Origin: Posidonia oceanica
Lineage: Eukaryota > Streptophyta > Magnoliopsida > Alismatales > Posidoniaceae
Direction of reading: 5' to 3'
Assembly (NCBI GenBank): GCA_037176725.1
Contig: JAZBRS010000020.1
Coordinates: 53,038,001-53,102,000 of the forward strand
DNA length: 64,000 bases
The position numbers and the translations under genes are program-made. This document shows positions 35,085 through 46,894 of the stretch, in pieces; position 1 is the stretch's first letter; every line of letters begins with the position of its first letter. A model generated the notes under the pieces. It worked only from the letters and a program-made list of their open reading frames with translations. It did not search any database and was not told the DNA's origin.

Positions 35085-36189
35085 GCAAGGGTACCCCCAT
35101 TGAGTTTAAGGCCGGAATTTTCAGAGAGAAAAAGAGTTAAGAAACTTTTGGATCTCACATACTCTTGAGATTAAAAATCTTAGAGAAGTGAGGTCTTAAG
35201 AATTGAAAGAGAGAAGAGAGATTTTTGAAAGAAGGAGAGTCTTCGAAAAAGCTTGAGGATCCGTTTGTCATTGTTGGCTTCATGTCAACACAGTTTGTAT
35301 CTTGTGCATAGACTGAGGAGACTCTATTTCATTTGTTTCCTTTTCATTTCTGATATTACATGTTTAATTCCATAGCATAATCAAGCATTTTTATTTCAAG
35401 TTCATATACTATTTTAACTAGGCATACAACTCTTTTAGTTGCAACCGGGGGGATTAAACCCCTCCGGTACGTATCTCACTACGCTTTCTTTATTTTCTTT
35501 TCTACTAATTCTGGATAGGTTACTACACATATTGATCCATCTTCATATTGTTTTGTTTGTTTTGCTTTGCTAACATTTGTCATACAAGGAGGAAGAAGGA
35601 AGAAAGAGCTTACCAAGCACGGGCACCCTTAGGTAACGCTGGCGTTGTCCCAAGGTAGCTGAACCCGCAACCACACTACATCTCCCCAAAGGCGTCTCGA
35701 GAGCCAGCGAAAGCGAATCGAGAGTGGCGATCACACCGATTCCATCACACGTGGAGTGACGGAGTCGGATACAAAAAAGGGGACCCCAAGAAAGAGAAGA
35801 TAGAGCGAGCAAGAGAGAGCCAAAAGAAGCGTCTTCTTCCCCAAACCTCCCTCATCATCTTCTTCTTCACCTCACTTCCAAAAACCCCATATCCACAGTC
35901 TGGCTATTACGGTGGGATGGCTAAAAGTGCCCCCGTGCAAGGTAAGTGAACCCTTCCTTTCTTCTTCCTCCTTCGTTATTAACATTATTAGTTTAGTTTT
36001 AGTTTCTTATTTTCTCGTATGTTTTAAAGAAGCGGCGAAATTCCTCGTAGAGTTTTGAGGCATCGTGATCTTTTCCGTTTGTTTTCTACATTTCAGTAAC
36101 TGAAATCACCTCCCCCTTCTCTCTAGATTCTCAGGCGTGGGGGTGATTTGTAAAAATTACTGGTTTTTCTAAAAAAATACTGTCAGTAC

Positions 36190-36245
36190 GTTATACGCGT
36201 GATCTAGCGCATCTAACATTGGACGCTGCAATGTCCGCGTCCAAC
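36190..36245. repeat. Hairpin array cluster 3 (2 units, 28-bp period)
   Basis: GTTATACGC/GCATCTAAC and ATTGGACGC/GCGTCCAAC, loops of 10. Confidence 0.85.
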
Positions 36246-36958
36246 GACTACTGAATAGAAACCCTTCTGTTTTAAAATTTCTTTTAGTTTTCCTTGTTAT
36301 AACTGGCTCGAAGAATTGAGGTGTGAGGTGATCGGCTCTGCCGTAGGGACCGGAACTTCAGTTTCTTTGGGTGCTTTGTAAAAAATAACAAAAAAAAAAT
36401 CACATCTTTTTGTATGACTTGCATGGCCCTCATTGGGAACTAATTCCTTGTATCATTTCTTGGGTTATATAAGTAACCATCTAGGTCCCAAGCACCTCTG
36501 TTGCAAAGGGCTTAGGAAAGGTACTTGTATTGTCATTATCTTTTACTAGGGGCCCTCCTTCTTCCTTGGCCTTTTGTGAAAGATAATTAGAACCCCAAGC
36601 TTTGACTTGTATTCTCCCCTCCCCCCCCCTTTCGGTGGTTTGTTTATTGCATTTGTGTATGGATATGTGAGCGACCCGATCAATCCTGAGTACGCTGGGC
36701 TCTACCTCTACGGGGTAGGAATCTAAGTGTATTCAGGCTCCCCTTAGCATCCTCAGGAGTTGAGGTAGGTGGTAGTACCAATCATATTCACCTATCTTGT
36801 GAGGAGCCTTAGAAATTCCAAAAAAAAAGCCATACCTAAGCCTTAAGGAACCCAGAGAGCTATAGCAGGTTTAAAGCACTAATCACAAAGCAAAAACCAA
36901 AATTAAAATCTTAAATCGCTGTTTGAAAGTGTTTCTGTGCAGTTCTCTGAAACAAGGC

Positions 36959-37014
36959 ATTGGCCACTGAGATCGCTGTGTTTAACATTATACACAGAAG
37001 GTCAAGCGTCTAAC
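36959..37014. repeat. Hairpin array cluster 4 (2 units, 28-bp period)
   Basis: ATTGGCCAC/GTGTTTAAC and ATTATACAC/GCGTCTAAC, loops of 10. Confidence 0.8.
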
Positions 37015-37258
37015 GCATTCTTTGTGTGGCAGTTATATTTTTAACTCCTTGTAGATACCCCGTTTTGGCACTCCCTTCTTGTTAGGATAGTCTCTTGCAT
37101 TAGGTCGCTTTTAGAGGCCCCCCACCCATTGCTGAATCTCACTTGAGCCAAATGTTCCTCTCAAGTCCAAAATGCTATACCTTTCTAAGCCCCAAATGTT
37201 AGTAACCTGAGTGTTCTTCATGTCCTGACCAAATTTGGAAGTCAAACTAATTAAGGGT

Positions 37259-37342
37259 GTTGTCCGCTGGATTCTCAGCGTACAACATTGGCCGCTGGTT
37301 TTCCAGCGGCTAACATTGGCCATTGGCTTTCCAGCGTCCAAC
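37259..37342. repeat. Hairpin array cluster 5 (3 units, 28-bp period)
   Basis: GTTGTCCGC/GCGTACAAC, ATTGGCCGC/GCGGCTAAC, ATTGGCCAT/GCGTCCAAC, all with 10-nt loops. Homologous to cluster 1. Confidence 0.85.
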
Positions 37343-37515
37343 GTGGCAACCCAGTCAACCAAAGCATTCCATATTTGGCCTAATCCAGAAATCATGTTTT
37401 TGCCTTCTTTGGAACCTGTTGACCGGTCAAAGCCATCAAAGTCGAGTTTAATCGCACTTAAAGATTCCTTAATTGGAGAATCTTCTCTGATCCTAGCAGT
37501 TATGCCTCGAAGGTC

Positions 37516-37571
37516 GTTATACGCGAGTTCTCTCGCTTATAACGTTATACGCTGGTTTTCCAACGTATAAC
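37516..37571. repeat. Hairpin array cluster 6 (2 units, 28-bp period)
   Basis: GTTATACGC/GCTTATAAC and GTTATACGC/ACGTATAAC, loops of 10. Homologous to cluster 2. Confidence 0.85.
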
Positions 37572-37635
37572 ACTTCTGAAACAGGAAACTCTACTGACTT
37601 GGCATTTGTGTCCTTTTTTGTTCCTCCCTTGCTTC

Positions 37636-37642
37636 TATAAAA
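37636..37642 (+). promoter_or_regulatory. TATA box of LTR-B copy 2
   Basis: TATAAAA in the same context as 35078. Confidence 0.7.
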
Positions 37643-38755
37643 GCAAGGGTACCCCTACTGAGTTCAAGGCCGGAATTTTGAGAGAGAAAGAGAGCTAAGA
37701 AACTTTTGGAACTCACATACTCTTGAGATTAAAAATCTTAGAGAAGTGAGGTCCTTAAGAATTGAAAAGAGAAGAGAGTTTTTTGAAAGAAGGAGAGTCT
37801 TAGAAAGGCTTGAGGATCATTTTGTCGTTGTTGGCTTCATGCCAACATGGTTTGCACCTTGTGCATGGATAGAGGAGACTCTATTTCGTTCATTTCTCAT
37901 TTTTTATTTCTAATATTACATGTTTAATTCCGTAGTATAATCAAGCATTTTTATTTCAAGTTCATATACTTTTAACTAGGCATACATCTCTTCCATTTGC
38001 AACCGGGGGGATCAAACCCCTCGAGTACGTATCTCACTACGTTTTCTTTACTTTGTTTTCTACTAACTCTGGATAGATTACTACACATATTGATCCATTT
38101 TTGTATTGTCTTGTCTGTTTTGCTTTGCTAACGTTTGTCATACAAGGAGTAAGAAGGAAGAAAGAGCTTACCGAGCACGGGCACTCTTGGGCAATGCTGG
38201 CGTTGTCCCAAGGTAGCTGAACCCGCAACCACACTACATCTCCCCAAAGGCGTCTTGTGGGTCGGCGAAAGCGAACCGAGAGTGACGATCACACCGATTC
38301 CATCACACGTGGAGTGACGGAGTCGGATACAAAGAAGGGGGACCTCGAGAAAGAGAAGATAGAGCGAACAAAAGGGGAGCCAAAAGAAGCCTTCTTCTTC
38401 CCCAGGAACCATCCATCTCGTCATCTTCTTTCATCTCCTCGCTCACCAAAATCCCATATCCACAGTCTGGCGATCATGGTGGGACGGCTAAAAGTGCCCC
38501 CGTGCAAGGTAAATAACCCTTTCTTTCTTCTTCCTCCTTCAATATTGACATTTTTTAGTTTATTTTAGTTTCTTATTTTCTCGTATGTTTTAAAGAAGCG
38601 ACGAAATTCCTCGTAGTGTTTTGAGGCGTCGTGACTTTCTTTTCGTTTGTTTTCTTCGTGTCAATAACTGAAATCACCTCCCCTTCTCTCCGGATTCTCG
38701 GGCGTGGGGGTGATCTGTAAAAATTACTGTTTTTCTGAAAAAATACTGTCAATAC

Positions 38756-38811
38756 GTTATACACGTGATCTGGCGCATCTAACATTAGATGCTGCAATAT
38801 CCGCGTCTAAT
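38756..38811. repeat. Hairpin array cluster 7 (2 units, 28-bp period)
   Basis: GTTATACAC/GCATCTAAC and ATTAGATGC/GCGTCTAAT. Against cluster 3 the second stem has changed G-C to A-T on both arms, so pairing is kept. Confidence 0.85.
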
Positions 38812-39525
38812 GGCTACTGAACAGAAACCCTTCTGTTTTAAACTTCTTTTTAGTTTTCCTTGTTACAACTGGCCCAAAGAGTTGAGGTGTGAGGTGATCG
38901 GCTCTGCCGTACGGACCGGAACTTCAGTTTCTTTGGGTGCTTTGCAAAAAAAATAACAAAAAAAAAAATCACATCTTTTTGTATGACTTGCATGGCCCTC
39001 ATTGGGAACTAAATTGCTTGTGTCATTTCTTGGGTTATATAAGTAACCGTCTAGGTCACAAGCACCTCTGTTGCAAGGGGCTTAGAAAAGGTACTTGTAT
39101 TGTCATTGTCTTTTGCTAAGGGCCCTCCTTCTTCTTTGGCCTTTTGTGAAAGATAATTAGAACCTCAAGCCTTAACTTGTATTCCTCCCTCCCCTTTTCG
39201 GTGGTTTGTTTATTTCTTTTGTGTATACATAAGTGAGTGACCTGATCAATTCTGAGTACACTGGGCTCTATCTCTACGGGGTAGGGACCTAAGTGTATTT
39301 AGGCTCCCTCTAGCATCTTCAGGAGTTGAGGTAGGGGGTAGTACCAATCATATTCACCCATCTTGTGAGGAGTCTTAGAAAATCCAAAAAAAAAAGCCAT
39401 ACCTAAGCCTTAAGGAACCCAGAGAGCTACAGCAGGTTTAAAACACTAATCTCAAAGCGAAAACCAAAATTAAAATCTTAAATCGCTGTTTGAAAGGGTT
39501 TCTGTGCAGTTCTTTGAAATAGGGC

Positions 39526-39581
39526 GTTAGCTGCTGCAATCCTTGCGTATAACGTTGTATGCAGCAGATTAAGCGTCTAAC
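39526..39581. repeat. Hairpin array cluster 8 (2 units, 28-bp period)
   Basis: GTTAGCTGC/GCGTATAAC and GTTGTATGC/GCGTCTAAC, loops of 10. Confidence 0.8.
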
Positions 39582-39963
39582 GTATTCTTTGTGTGGCTGT
39601 TATATCTTTAGTTCCTTTGTATGATTTGTTTGGCAAGGAAGACTTTGAAAAACCCAAAACAGTGACAGTATCAGTTAGGAGAAACTCTGTTTATTTTTTT
39701 TAGGAATCTGTATTAAAATTCGTGTAATTTCCCTTTCTTCACACTTGTAATCCTTCAAAAAAAAAACAAAAAACAAAAAAAAAGGAAAAGAAGAAAAGCA
39801 AAAAAAAAAGAAAAAAAGGAGAAAAAGCAGGAATGAAGCAAAAAAAAGGAAAAGAAAAATCATCAAAAAAAAGAAAAGCAAAAATCAGAAAAAAAAGAGA
39901 GTGAAAGGCTGAGAAGAAAGAAAAGAAGACAGGAAAAGAGTTGGAGGAAATACAACTGGGGAC

Positions 39964-40020
39964 GTTGAACGCTTGATATTGAGCGTCCAACGTTATACGC
40001 TGTATACGGAGGCGTATTAC
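39964..40020. repeat. Hairpin array cluster 9, 40 bases before gag
   Basis: GTTGAACGC/GCGTCCAAC (loop 10) and GTTATACGC/GCGTATTAC (loop 11). It ends 39 bases before the gag ATG. Confidence 0.85.
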
Positions 40021-40059
40021 GCCCTGAAGCCAATTCTCATTATCTCACAAGCTGCAGCA

Positions 40060-41924
40060 ATGATGAATCAAATCCATGAAGCTGATCAGCCAGAAAGAGA
40101 GAGATCAGATTCTCCAAGTACTTCGGGAGAGGAGCCTATAATCTACCACCCAATCACCGGAGAAGTCTTAGATCCAGATTCAATTCAGTACAAAGTCATG
40201 TACCAGTTCTTAAACGAAGAGACATTAGCCCAAACGAGGCCATGTCTAAACGACCTCCAACAGCCACCCCACCTCGGTGAAGGACAACGAAGGCCAGATG
40301 CGGACCATACCCCTGAAGATCTATACCAAGGACTAAATGGCAACCCACCGCCGGACACAAACCACCCAGGACAGAGCACAATGCTCAACAGAGCTTATAA
40401 CTCAAGGGCCAACCCCTTGACTCAGGAACACAACCACATGCCACATGGCGAATACAAGGAAGGAGTCTATCTAAGACATCCCCGACCACCCCCGGCAGGC
40501 AATCAGCCTCGGCCGGATCATCATTACCACCAGGCATCTCCCCCGCAATACGAGCAGGTCACACCTCAACATTTCTACAACAGCTACCTCCATCAGCAGC
40601 AGAACCATCCATCCTTCAATTCACATGTCCCGACCCCATCAGCTGGGATAACAAATTTGGATGAGATGAGAAAAATGCTCAGTGCATTAGGGGTGCATAC
40701 CCAGACTCCGGCAAACTTTGACATGAGCCGGTTCCCCCCATTTAGATTACCTCCAGGTTTCAAGTATCCAAAGACCCTCAAGTTCAATGGGACCACCAAC
40801 CCACTCAGTCACCTAGTGCGGTTCCAAATGGAGTCAGCCCCTTATTTCCATGATTTGGGGCTCGTGGTACACCTGTTCTTCTACTCACTCGAAGGAGAGC
40901 CAATGGATTGGTTTCTCACTCTCTCCAAGGAAGACCTCAGCAGCTTTGATAAGATCAGAGAGAGCTTCCTTACAAAGTACCAGCACAAGATAGATCTAAA
41001 GCCAACCTTCCACGACCTAAGCAAGGAGGTCATGAAGCAAGGCGAAAGATGGGTTACATTCGCCAACAGATGGCGGGAAATGGCGGCCAGATCAGGACTG
41101 ACCATTCCGGAGAGACAAGTGGTCCAAACCCTCATTACAAACACAACTGGACCAATGAAGAAGGGGCTAGTGAATGCCTATTGCCCCAATGTTACGGCTT
41201 TGTATGAAGTGGCGCCTCTGTTAAAGAAAACTTGCATGAATTCATGGAGGAGCCAAAGAAAAGTCGGAAAGCACAGGTGATAGAGGGAGTGACCGGAGTC
41301 GTCAACAAGATGAGCCCTGCACCCAGGCCATTCGATCAAAGGGCTATACTGGCTTTACAGCAGCCACCATGGAGCAACCCTCCTCCTCAGCAGCAAGCCT
41401 GGAGCCACCCTCCTCCTCAGCAACAACCAACATGGAGCCACCCTCCTCCTCAGCAACAACAAACGTGGAGCCGCCCTCCTCAGCAGCAGCAGGCATGGAA
41501 TAATCCTCCTCCTCAGTAATAGATCCGCCCAATGTGGAATGCTCCCCGGCCGCAATGGATCAGGGGTAATCAAAATGGCTAGGCCAACAACCAAAATCCC
41601 CCCAACAACACTGGGAATGGGAGCGGTTATCATAATGTTCTCCCTCCAATGCCACGCAAAAAGGGAAAAAGAGACCATTACCCTCCTCTACCAGTCACAC
41701 TGGCCGACATGTTTATAGAAATGGAGGAAGCAAAAGCGCTCGAATTCTCGCTAGTTAGGCCTGAATTGCCAAATTGTGACCGGAACAAATACTGCCCGTT
41801 CCATAGAATGCATAGTCACAACATCAATGACTGCTGGACCTTCAGGGACATATTCTATGACATGGTGGAGGCAGATGTGCTTGAATGGGATGTCTTGGTC
41901 AAAAGAGCCAAACAAAGAAAGTAG
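40060..41924 (+). pseudogene. gag of element W (Tat lineage)
   Basis: ATG at 40060 (MMNQIHEADQPERE) is preferred over upstream TTG starts because it follows the hairpins and opens the conserved frame. The N-terminal third is Pro/Gln/His-rich. The gag core (about 40740-41230) reads FKYPKTLKFNGTTNPLSHLV, MDWFLTLSKEDLSSF, FLTKYQHKIDL, WVTFANRWREMAARSG. A frameshift near 41225 (TTAAAGAAAAC) moves to another frame, which holds a 33-36-bp coding minisatellite of Gln-Gln-Trp-Ser-His-Pro type (41360-41519), stops TAA 41517, TAG 41520 and TAG 41580, then the zinc knuckle CPFHRMHSHNINDC (about 41795-41840). It ends at TAG 41922. Gag forms the particle and binds RNA. Confidence 0.85.
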
Positions 41925-42760
41925 ACAGGGACATCTCAACAGGTCTACGCGACCCTCTCCCCAAGCATCAAGTCATGGCATTCCAGGATGAGCAGCTCCC
42001 TAATCCATCAGAGGACTAGGACAACCATGTTGAACTAGAAGAAGACTGGGATAATCAACTTGAACAATGGAGAATAATCTCAGATGATGACTGGGACAGT
42101 GAGGCGGATGAAGGACTAACAGTAAAGGAGCTCCTTAGCCAGTTCAACCTCACCGCAGTAGTGGAGGAGCCACAAGAAGATATAGAGGAAGAAAGCCAAG
42201 TTCAAAAAGTCAATCAGCAATTTGAACGAGAAAATATAGTCTTCAAGGATTCTGAGCTTCCACCCCCACATAAGTAAGAGCTGCCACTGGTCATCATAGT
42301 AGGAATTAATGATAATGTGCTGCAAGGAGTATTGGTCGACACTGGAGCAAGCCGAAGCCTCAGTTCTCTCTCCACACTCCGGAGCTTCGGGCTAAATGAG
42401 GGCGAGCTGGATAGGACTCCCTTTATGTGCACTGGGTTTGATCAGAAAGAAAAGTTGGCACTAGGGACAATACCCATGGAAATCATAGTCGGTCCTTTGA
42501 CCAGTATCACTTCGGTGATCATTATGAAGGAGGAAGTCCTGGAGCCACTCATCCTAGGGAGGTCTTGGCTAGCAGAGGTCAGGGCTGTAACATCTTCAAT
42601 ACATCAATTGCTAAAATTCAAATACCAAGGAGTAGTTGTTAACATTCTAGCCAACCGACCAGGGATTCTATGCACATTTAAGATGCCAGAGCCACAAATT
42701 GCAATCCTTCGGGAGGAGGAGGAGTCACAACGTCTGCCATGGAGAAAATCACCACTATGA
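41925..42760 (+). pseudogene. Element W: first retropepsin domain (PR1)
   Basis: After a frame change, an acidic linker (EEDWDNQLEQW, VKELLSQFNL) leads to VLVDTGASRSLSSLSTLRSF at about 42344, with ILGRSWLAEV closing the fold near 42560. The DTGA motif is the aspartic protease active site. Stops TAG near 42017 and TAA near 42275 lie in the linker; TGA at 42758 ends the frame. This lies upstream of the canonical Tat protease and appears to be an extra copy. Confidence 0.75.
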
Positions 42761-44041
42761 GAGCCCAAGTTGCTGTCCCCACCAGTCTCCCCAATCTTCA
42801 GAGCAGCAAGGCCACCATCAAGTCAATTGCCAGCCCTCAGCACTTCAATACTCCAGAGCACTACTACTCCATCCTCCCCAATCTTTTGAGTGCCAACAGA
42901 GCAGCGAGCTAGGGCCACAAAGCCACTAGAGCTTGGCGGATCTATACAGAAGGAGTCCATCTTTGCCTGGCCGCTCAAGAAGGGAGCATCTAAAGGAAAT
43001 GAGACTGCTGCGCCCATCACCAGAGGAGGGAGGCTGTCAAACCGAATCATGCCACCAGCAGAGCAAGCAGAGCCGGTCAGACCTGAAGTAGGACCCGGGT
43101 CGGCAGAATATGACATCCTAGAGCAATTAAAAAAGACACAGGCTAGGATCTTGATCTATGACCTCATAAATAGCTCAAATGAACACTAGAAAGCTCTGCT
43201 AGAAGTGCTAGAGAAGGCCCAAGTTGCCCCGGACATGCCAGCGGAGGAACTCCATATCATAGCTACAGCAGCCTTTGTAGAGCCAATCATTACTTTTGCT
43301 GATAGCGAGTTGGCACCAATAGAGAGGAGAAAGGCTCCATTGAATGTAACCATTTCTATAAACAATCACCTAAATTCTTGAAGTGCTCATAGATACTGGT
43401 GCATCAATGAACATTTGCTCGTTGAATACAATACGAGCCTTGGGCGGGAATGAAGCCTCCTTAACCCCCAATGATATGACGATTGTCGGGTATGATGACA
43501 GCAAAAGAAAAGCGCACGGCAAGTGGACCACAAAGATAGGGATAGGACCAGCTCAGGTTCTAACCCAACTAATCGTCATAGACATCAATGTCCCATATCA
43601 GATCATCCTGGGGAGACAATGGCTAGACAGTTTAAAAGGAGTATCATCTCCTCGGCACCAATGCTTGAAATTCCCACACGATGGGAAAATCATCAAGATA
43701 GCGGGAGACATACCAGGCCAAGAAGCAGAGGCAAATGTGATATACCTGCCGCACCAGTTCAGTGTGTGAGAAAAGCTGACCCAAGCCGAAAAAGCAAGAA
43801 TGTAGTGTCCATGGTCGAGCTGAGGGACAAGTGGGCCAGGCCCAGGCTATTTCACAAGAAGAAGGAACCCTTCAAAAGCCAAAGACCATCCATGAATGTG
43901 GGATGGGAAATCATGAGGAGAATTGGCTACAAGAAAGGCCAGGGCCTAGGCCCAGAAGGAAAGGGAATGAAGGAGCCAGTGAAGGCCTGTGATAGAGAAG
44001 GAAGGGGAGGACTCGATTTCGACCAGTTCCCCGACGGATGA
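42761..44041 (+). pseudogene. Element W: second retropepsin (PR2) and G-patch
   Basis: PR2 (43383-43769) reads MLIDTGASMNICSLNTIRAL, QIILGRQWLDS, then HQCLKFPHDGKIIKI, which is the usual Tat protease ending. After a frameshift comes a G-patch (about 43895-43985: MNVGWEIMRRIGYKKGQGLG), also canonical in Tat pol. Between PR1 and PR2 (42761-43380) the frame is broken, but LPNLLSANRAA-type residues suggest coding ancestry. G-patch modules bind nucleic acid. Confidence 0.75.
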
Positions 44042-46894
44042 CCATTACAGTGGAATCTACAAGGACATTTCACCAGCATAGGGAGATTCGACCCGAATTA
44101 ATCCCCTTTGGGAAATATTATTTTGGCGCAATCAACCAAACACACTCTCCAAAGTGCAAAGGACACAGCTGACGTAAACATTTCCAGCTTATTCCAAACA
44201 CTTGAATTGCCAGCAGAGCCTCACGAAGGTCAGACTGCAAGGGAGTTGACAGCAGAGCCACATGAAGGCTAGACTGTAGCAGCAAAACCTCACGAAGGTC
44301 AGACTGCAGAAGAGTTGCCAGCAAAATCTCACGAAGGTCAGACTACAACATCGCCGCCACCACTGTTAGGTGCACCGGCCCCCGAACCTTCAGATCGGCC
44401 ACCTCTTCCTTCTTCTCCCACTTCTTCTAGCACCGCCGCTTCCAAGCCTCCGCCTCCTCTAGCTTCGGACATCTTTTCCTCCATGGAGCAAAGGCCGGGG
44501 CAAACTCTACGCAAGTCACAACGACTCATAGACAGGGTCCGCCGCCTCACGACTGATCTCTCTGAAGGGCTACAACCTCAAAGACCAGAAGTTGACCCTG
44601 ATCTAGGGGCCGACTATGAACTTCTGATGGGAACGTCAATCCTGACGAGCCCGCCTAGAGAGGCTCCTACCTCTACTGATGGAGGTAACTCTAGGGGCAT
44701 CCCCCTAGATGCTGTAAATAAAACTTTGTTTAATTTTGCATTGTTTTCATTTCCTAGGAATAAAGGTAATTTACTTTCTGTTTTCAATAAGGGAGAGGAT
44801 CACCATGTTAGTTCTAGCAGCTCGCTGTCAACTTCGACCACTGCTTCCAAAACTGTGCGCGTGTGTCAATATACGGAGGCATTGCCTCAGGAGCTGGCTA
44901 CTGTTAACATGGTCTTCCTAGTAGAAGAGTTTGATCGGTTTGGGAAGTGTGCAGGAATAGAGGCATATGAGCTGGTTAGCTGCAATGATGAGGAAGAAGA
45001 TCAAGAGGCCGACTCAGACCTCCTTAAGCACCTCATGGACAAATATGATGAGCAAACCAAGGCAGCTGAGGAGGAGACCGTGGAGGTCAACCTGGGAACC
45101 ACCGAAGAGCCAAAACCAATACTCATAAGTGCAAGCCTGAGCCCACAAGAGCGGGAGGAAATGGTCCAAATATTGAAAGAATTTGTGGATGTGCTGGCCT
45201 TCAAATACAAGGATATGCCTAGACTACACTCAGCCCTAGTGGAACACCTGCTTCCACTAAACTCTGGAACCAAGCCCGTCAAGCAAAAGATGAGGCGACT
45301 AAGGCCAGAACTCGCCCTCAAATTCAAAGAAGAAATTGACAAGCTCCACAAAGCAAAATTCATCGGAGTGGTTGTGTACCCCAGCTGGGTCTCAAATATA
45401 GTACCAATGGCCAAAAAGGATGGGAAAGTTCGGGTTTGCATTGACTATCGCAACCTCAACGCCGCCTGTCCCAAGGATGACTTCCCTTTGCCACATATTG
45501 ACTTGCTAGTGGACAATACAGTAGGATTTGAGATGCTATCTTTCATGGATGGTTTGTCTTGTTACAACTACATCAAGCTAGCAGAGGGGGACCAAGAGAA
45601 GACGTCGTTCATCACACCATGGGGGACGTACTGCTACGTAGTCATGCCATTCAGTCTCAAGAACGCCGGCGCAACATATCAGAGAACGATGATGGCCATC
45701 TTCCACGACATGATGCACAATTGCATGGAAGTGTATGTTGATGATATCTTGATCAAATCAAGAACAAGGGAGGCACACTTTGAGGCGCTAAGAAGGGTAC
45801 TGAGCAGAGCAAGGCAATATCAGCTGAAAATGAACCCAAAGAAATGTGTGTTTGGGGTAACTGCCGGGAAGCTACTGGGCTTCATCATCAACAAAAGGGG
45901 AATCGAGGTGGACCCACAGAAGGCCAGAGCAATAGCACAGATGCCTCCGCCCAGAAACATCAAGGAACTCAGAGGACTTATTGGCCACTTACAATTCATT
46001 AGGAGATTCATCTCACAGCATGTAGATCAATGTAAGTCATTTTATGAGTTACTGAAGGGAGGAAGGGAATTCACTTGGGATGAGAAATGCCAGAAAGCTT
46101 TTGATGAACTCAAAGCATATCTCATGACTCCCCCAGTCTTATCAGCATCGGTGCTAGGGAAGCCTTTGCTACTCTATGTGGTAGCCACTGCATCGTCAAT
46201 AGGGGTAGTGCTAGCTCAACATGATGAGGACGGGAAGAAGGAAAAAGCTATCTACTATCTAAGTAGAACTTTCCTAGGTTATGAAGAGAAGTATACAGCC
46301 ATAGAAAAGCACTGCTTGGCTTTGGTATGGGCATCTCAAAAGTTGAGACACTACTTCCTAGCCCATAAAGTCTGTTACATTGCCAAAATGGACCCAATCA
46401 AATATATGTTCGAGAAGCCAGCCCTCTTTGGAAGGTTGGCAAGGTGGCAACTCCTCCTTACTGAATTCGACTTGCAATATGTGTCCCAGAAGGCAGTCAA
46501 GGGGCAGGCCATTGCAGATCACCTGGCAGAATTACCAATAGAAGATTATCAACTAGTCCGAACAGACTTCCCAAATGAGGAGATCCTGGAAATACAGGCC
46601 ACTGAGTCTCTCACTCAACAATGGACCCTCTACTTTGATGGAGCACTCAACAGACAAGGGGTAGGCATCGGAGTGGCACACTTCACTCCGGAAGGAGTTC
46701 TCATTCCTCGAGCTGTACAACTGAACTTCGCCGCAAATACCAACAATATTGCAGAATACGAGGCCTTGATCCTCAGACTACGCCTAACACTGGAGCTAGG
46801 AGCAAGGCGGCTGAAACTCATCGGAGACTCCCAATTGGTTCTAAGACAAATTCTGAACAAGTATAGAATCCTCAACCCAAGGCTAGAAGAATAG
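44042..46894 (+). pseudogene. Element W pol: reverse transcriptase and two RNase H domains
   Basis: The frame open at 44315-46894 (859 codons) extends in phase upstream to 44042 through TAG 44270, TAA near 44098 and TGA 44039. Upstream is a four-copy PAEPHEGQT peptide repeat in which one copy reads EG-TAG-T where the others have CAG. RT motifs: KKDGKVRVCIDYRNLNAACP, SFMDGLSCYNYIKL, FITPWGTYCYVVMPFSLKNA, and the catalytic YVDDILIK at codons 474-481. First RNase H (about codons 610-740) includes IGVVLAQHDEDG and RTFLGYEEKYTAIEKHCLAL. The second, archaeal-type RNase H (from about codon 769: WTLYFDGALNRQGVGIGV, AEYEALIL, GDSQLV) marks the Tat lineage. TAG 46892 precedes the integrase in the same frame. 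Confidence 0.92.

Larger units (their letters stand above)
34492..35897 (+). mobile_element. LTR-B, copy 1
   Basis: Starts TGTAGATACCCTG and ends ATATCCACA under the preferred model, 1406 bp. It aligns with 37050-38464. It contains two hairpin clusters, a TATA box (TATAAAA at 35078-35084) and a donor just downstream of the LTR. The alternative is that the whole 2558-bp repeated unit is the LTR. Confidence 0.6.
35898..37049 (+). other. Leader of a truncated LTR-B element (copy 1)
   Basis: Aligns with 38465-39616. It carries a primer-site-like TGGCTATTACGGTGGGA at 35901, donor AAG-GTAAGT at 35942, and hairpin clusters 3 and 4, then is cut by the second LTR-B at 37050. Confidence 0.6.
37050..38464 (+). 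mobile_element. LTR-B, copy 2 (probable 5' LTR of element W)
   Basis: Starts TGTAGATACCCCG, ends ATATCCACA, 1415 bp. It precedes the leader and gag-pol of W. Three bases later comes TGGCGATCATGGTGGGA (38468-38484), a plausible primer site sharing TGGCGA with that of X. The matching 3' LTR is not found in the window. Confidence 0.65.
38465..40059 (+). other. Leader of element W
   Basis: Candidate primer site at 38468, degraded donor AAG-GTAAAT at 38509, hairpin clusters 7-9, and an A-rich stretch (39755-39900) before gag. No coding capacity recognised. Confidence 0.6.

Noticed and set aside
39630..39650. TTTGGCAAGGAAGAC as a primer-binding site of W
   Set aside because: No TG..CA LTR end before it and no tRNA resemblance; the site at 38468 is better placed.
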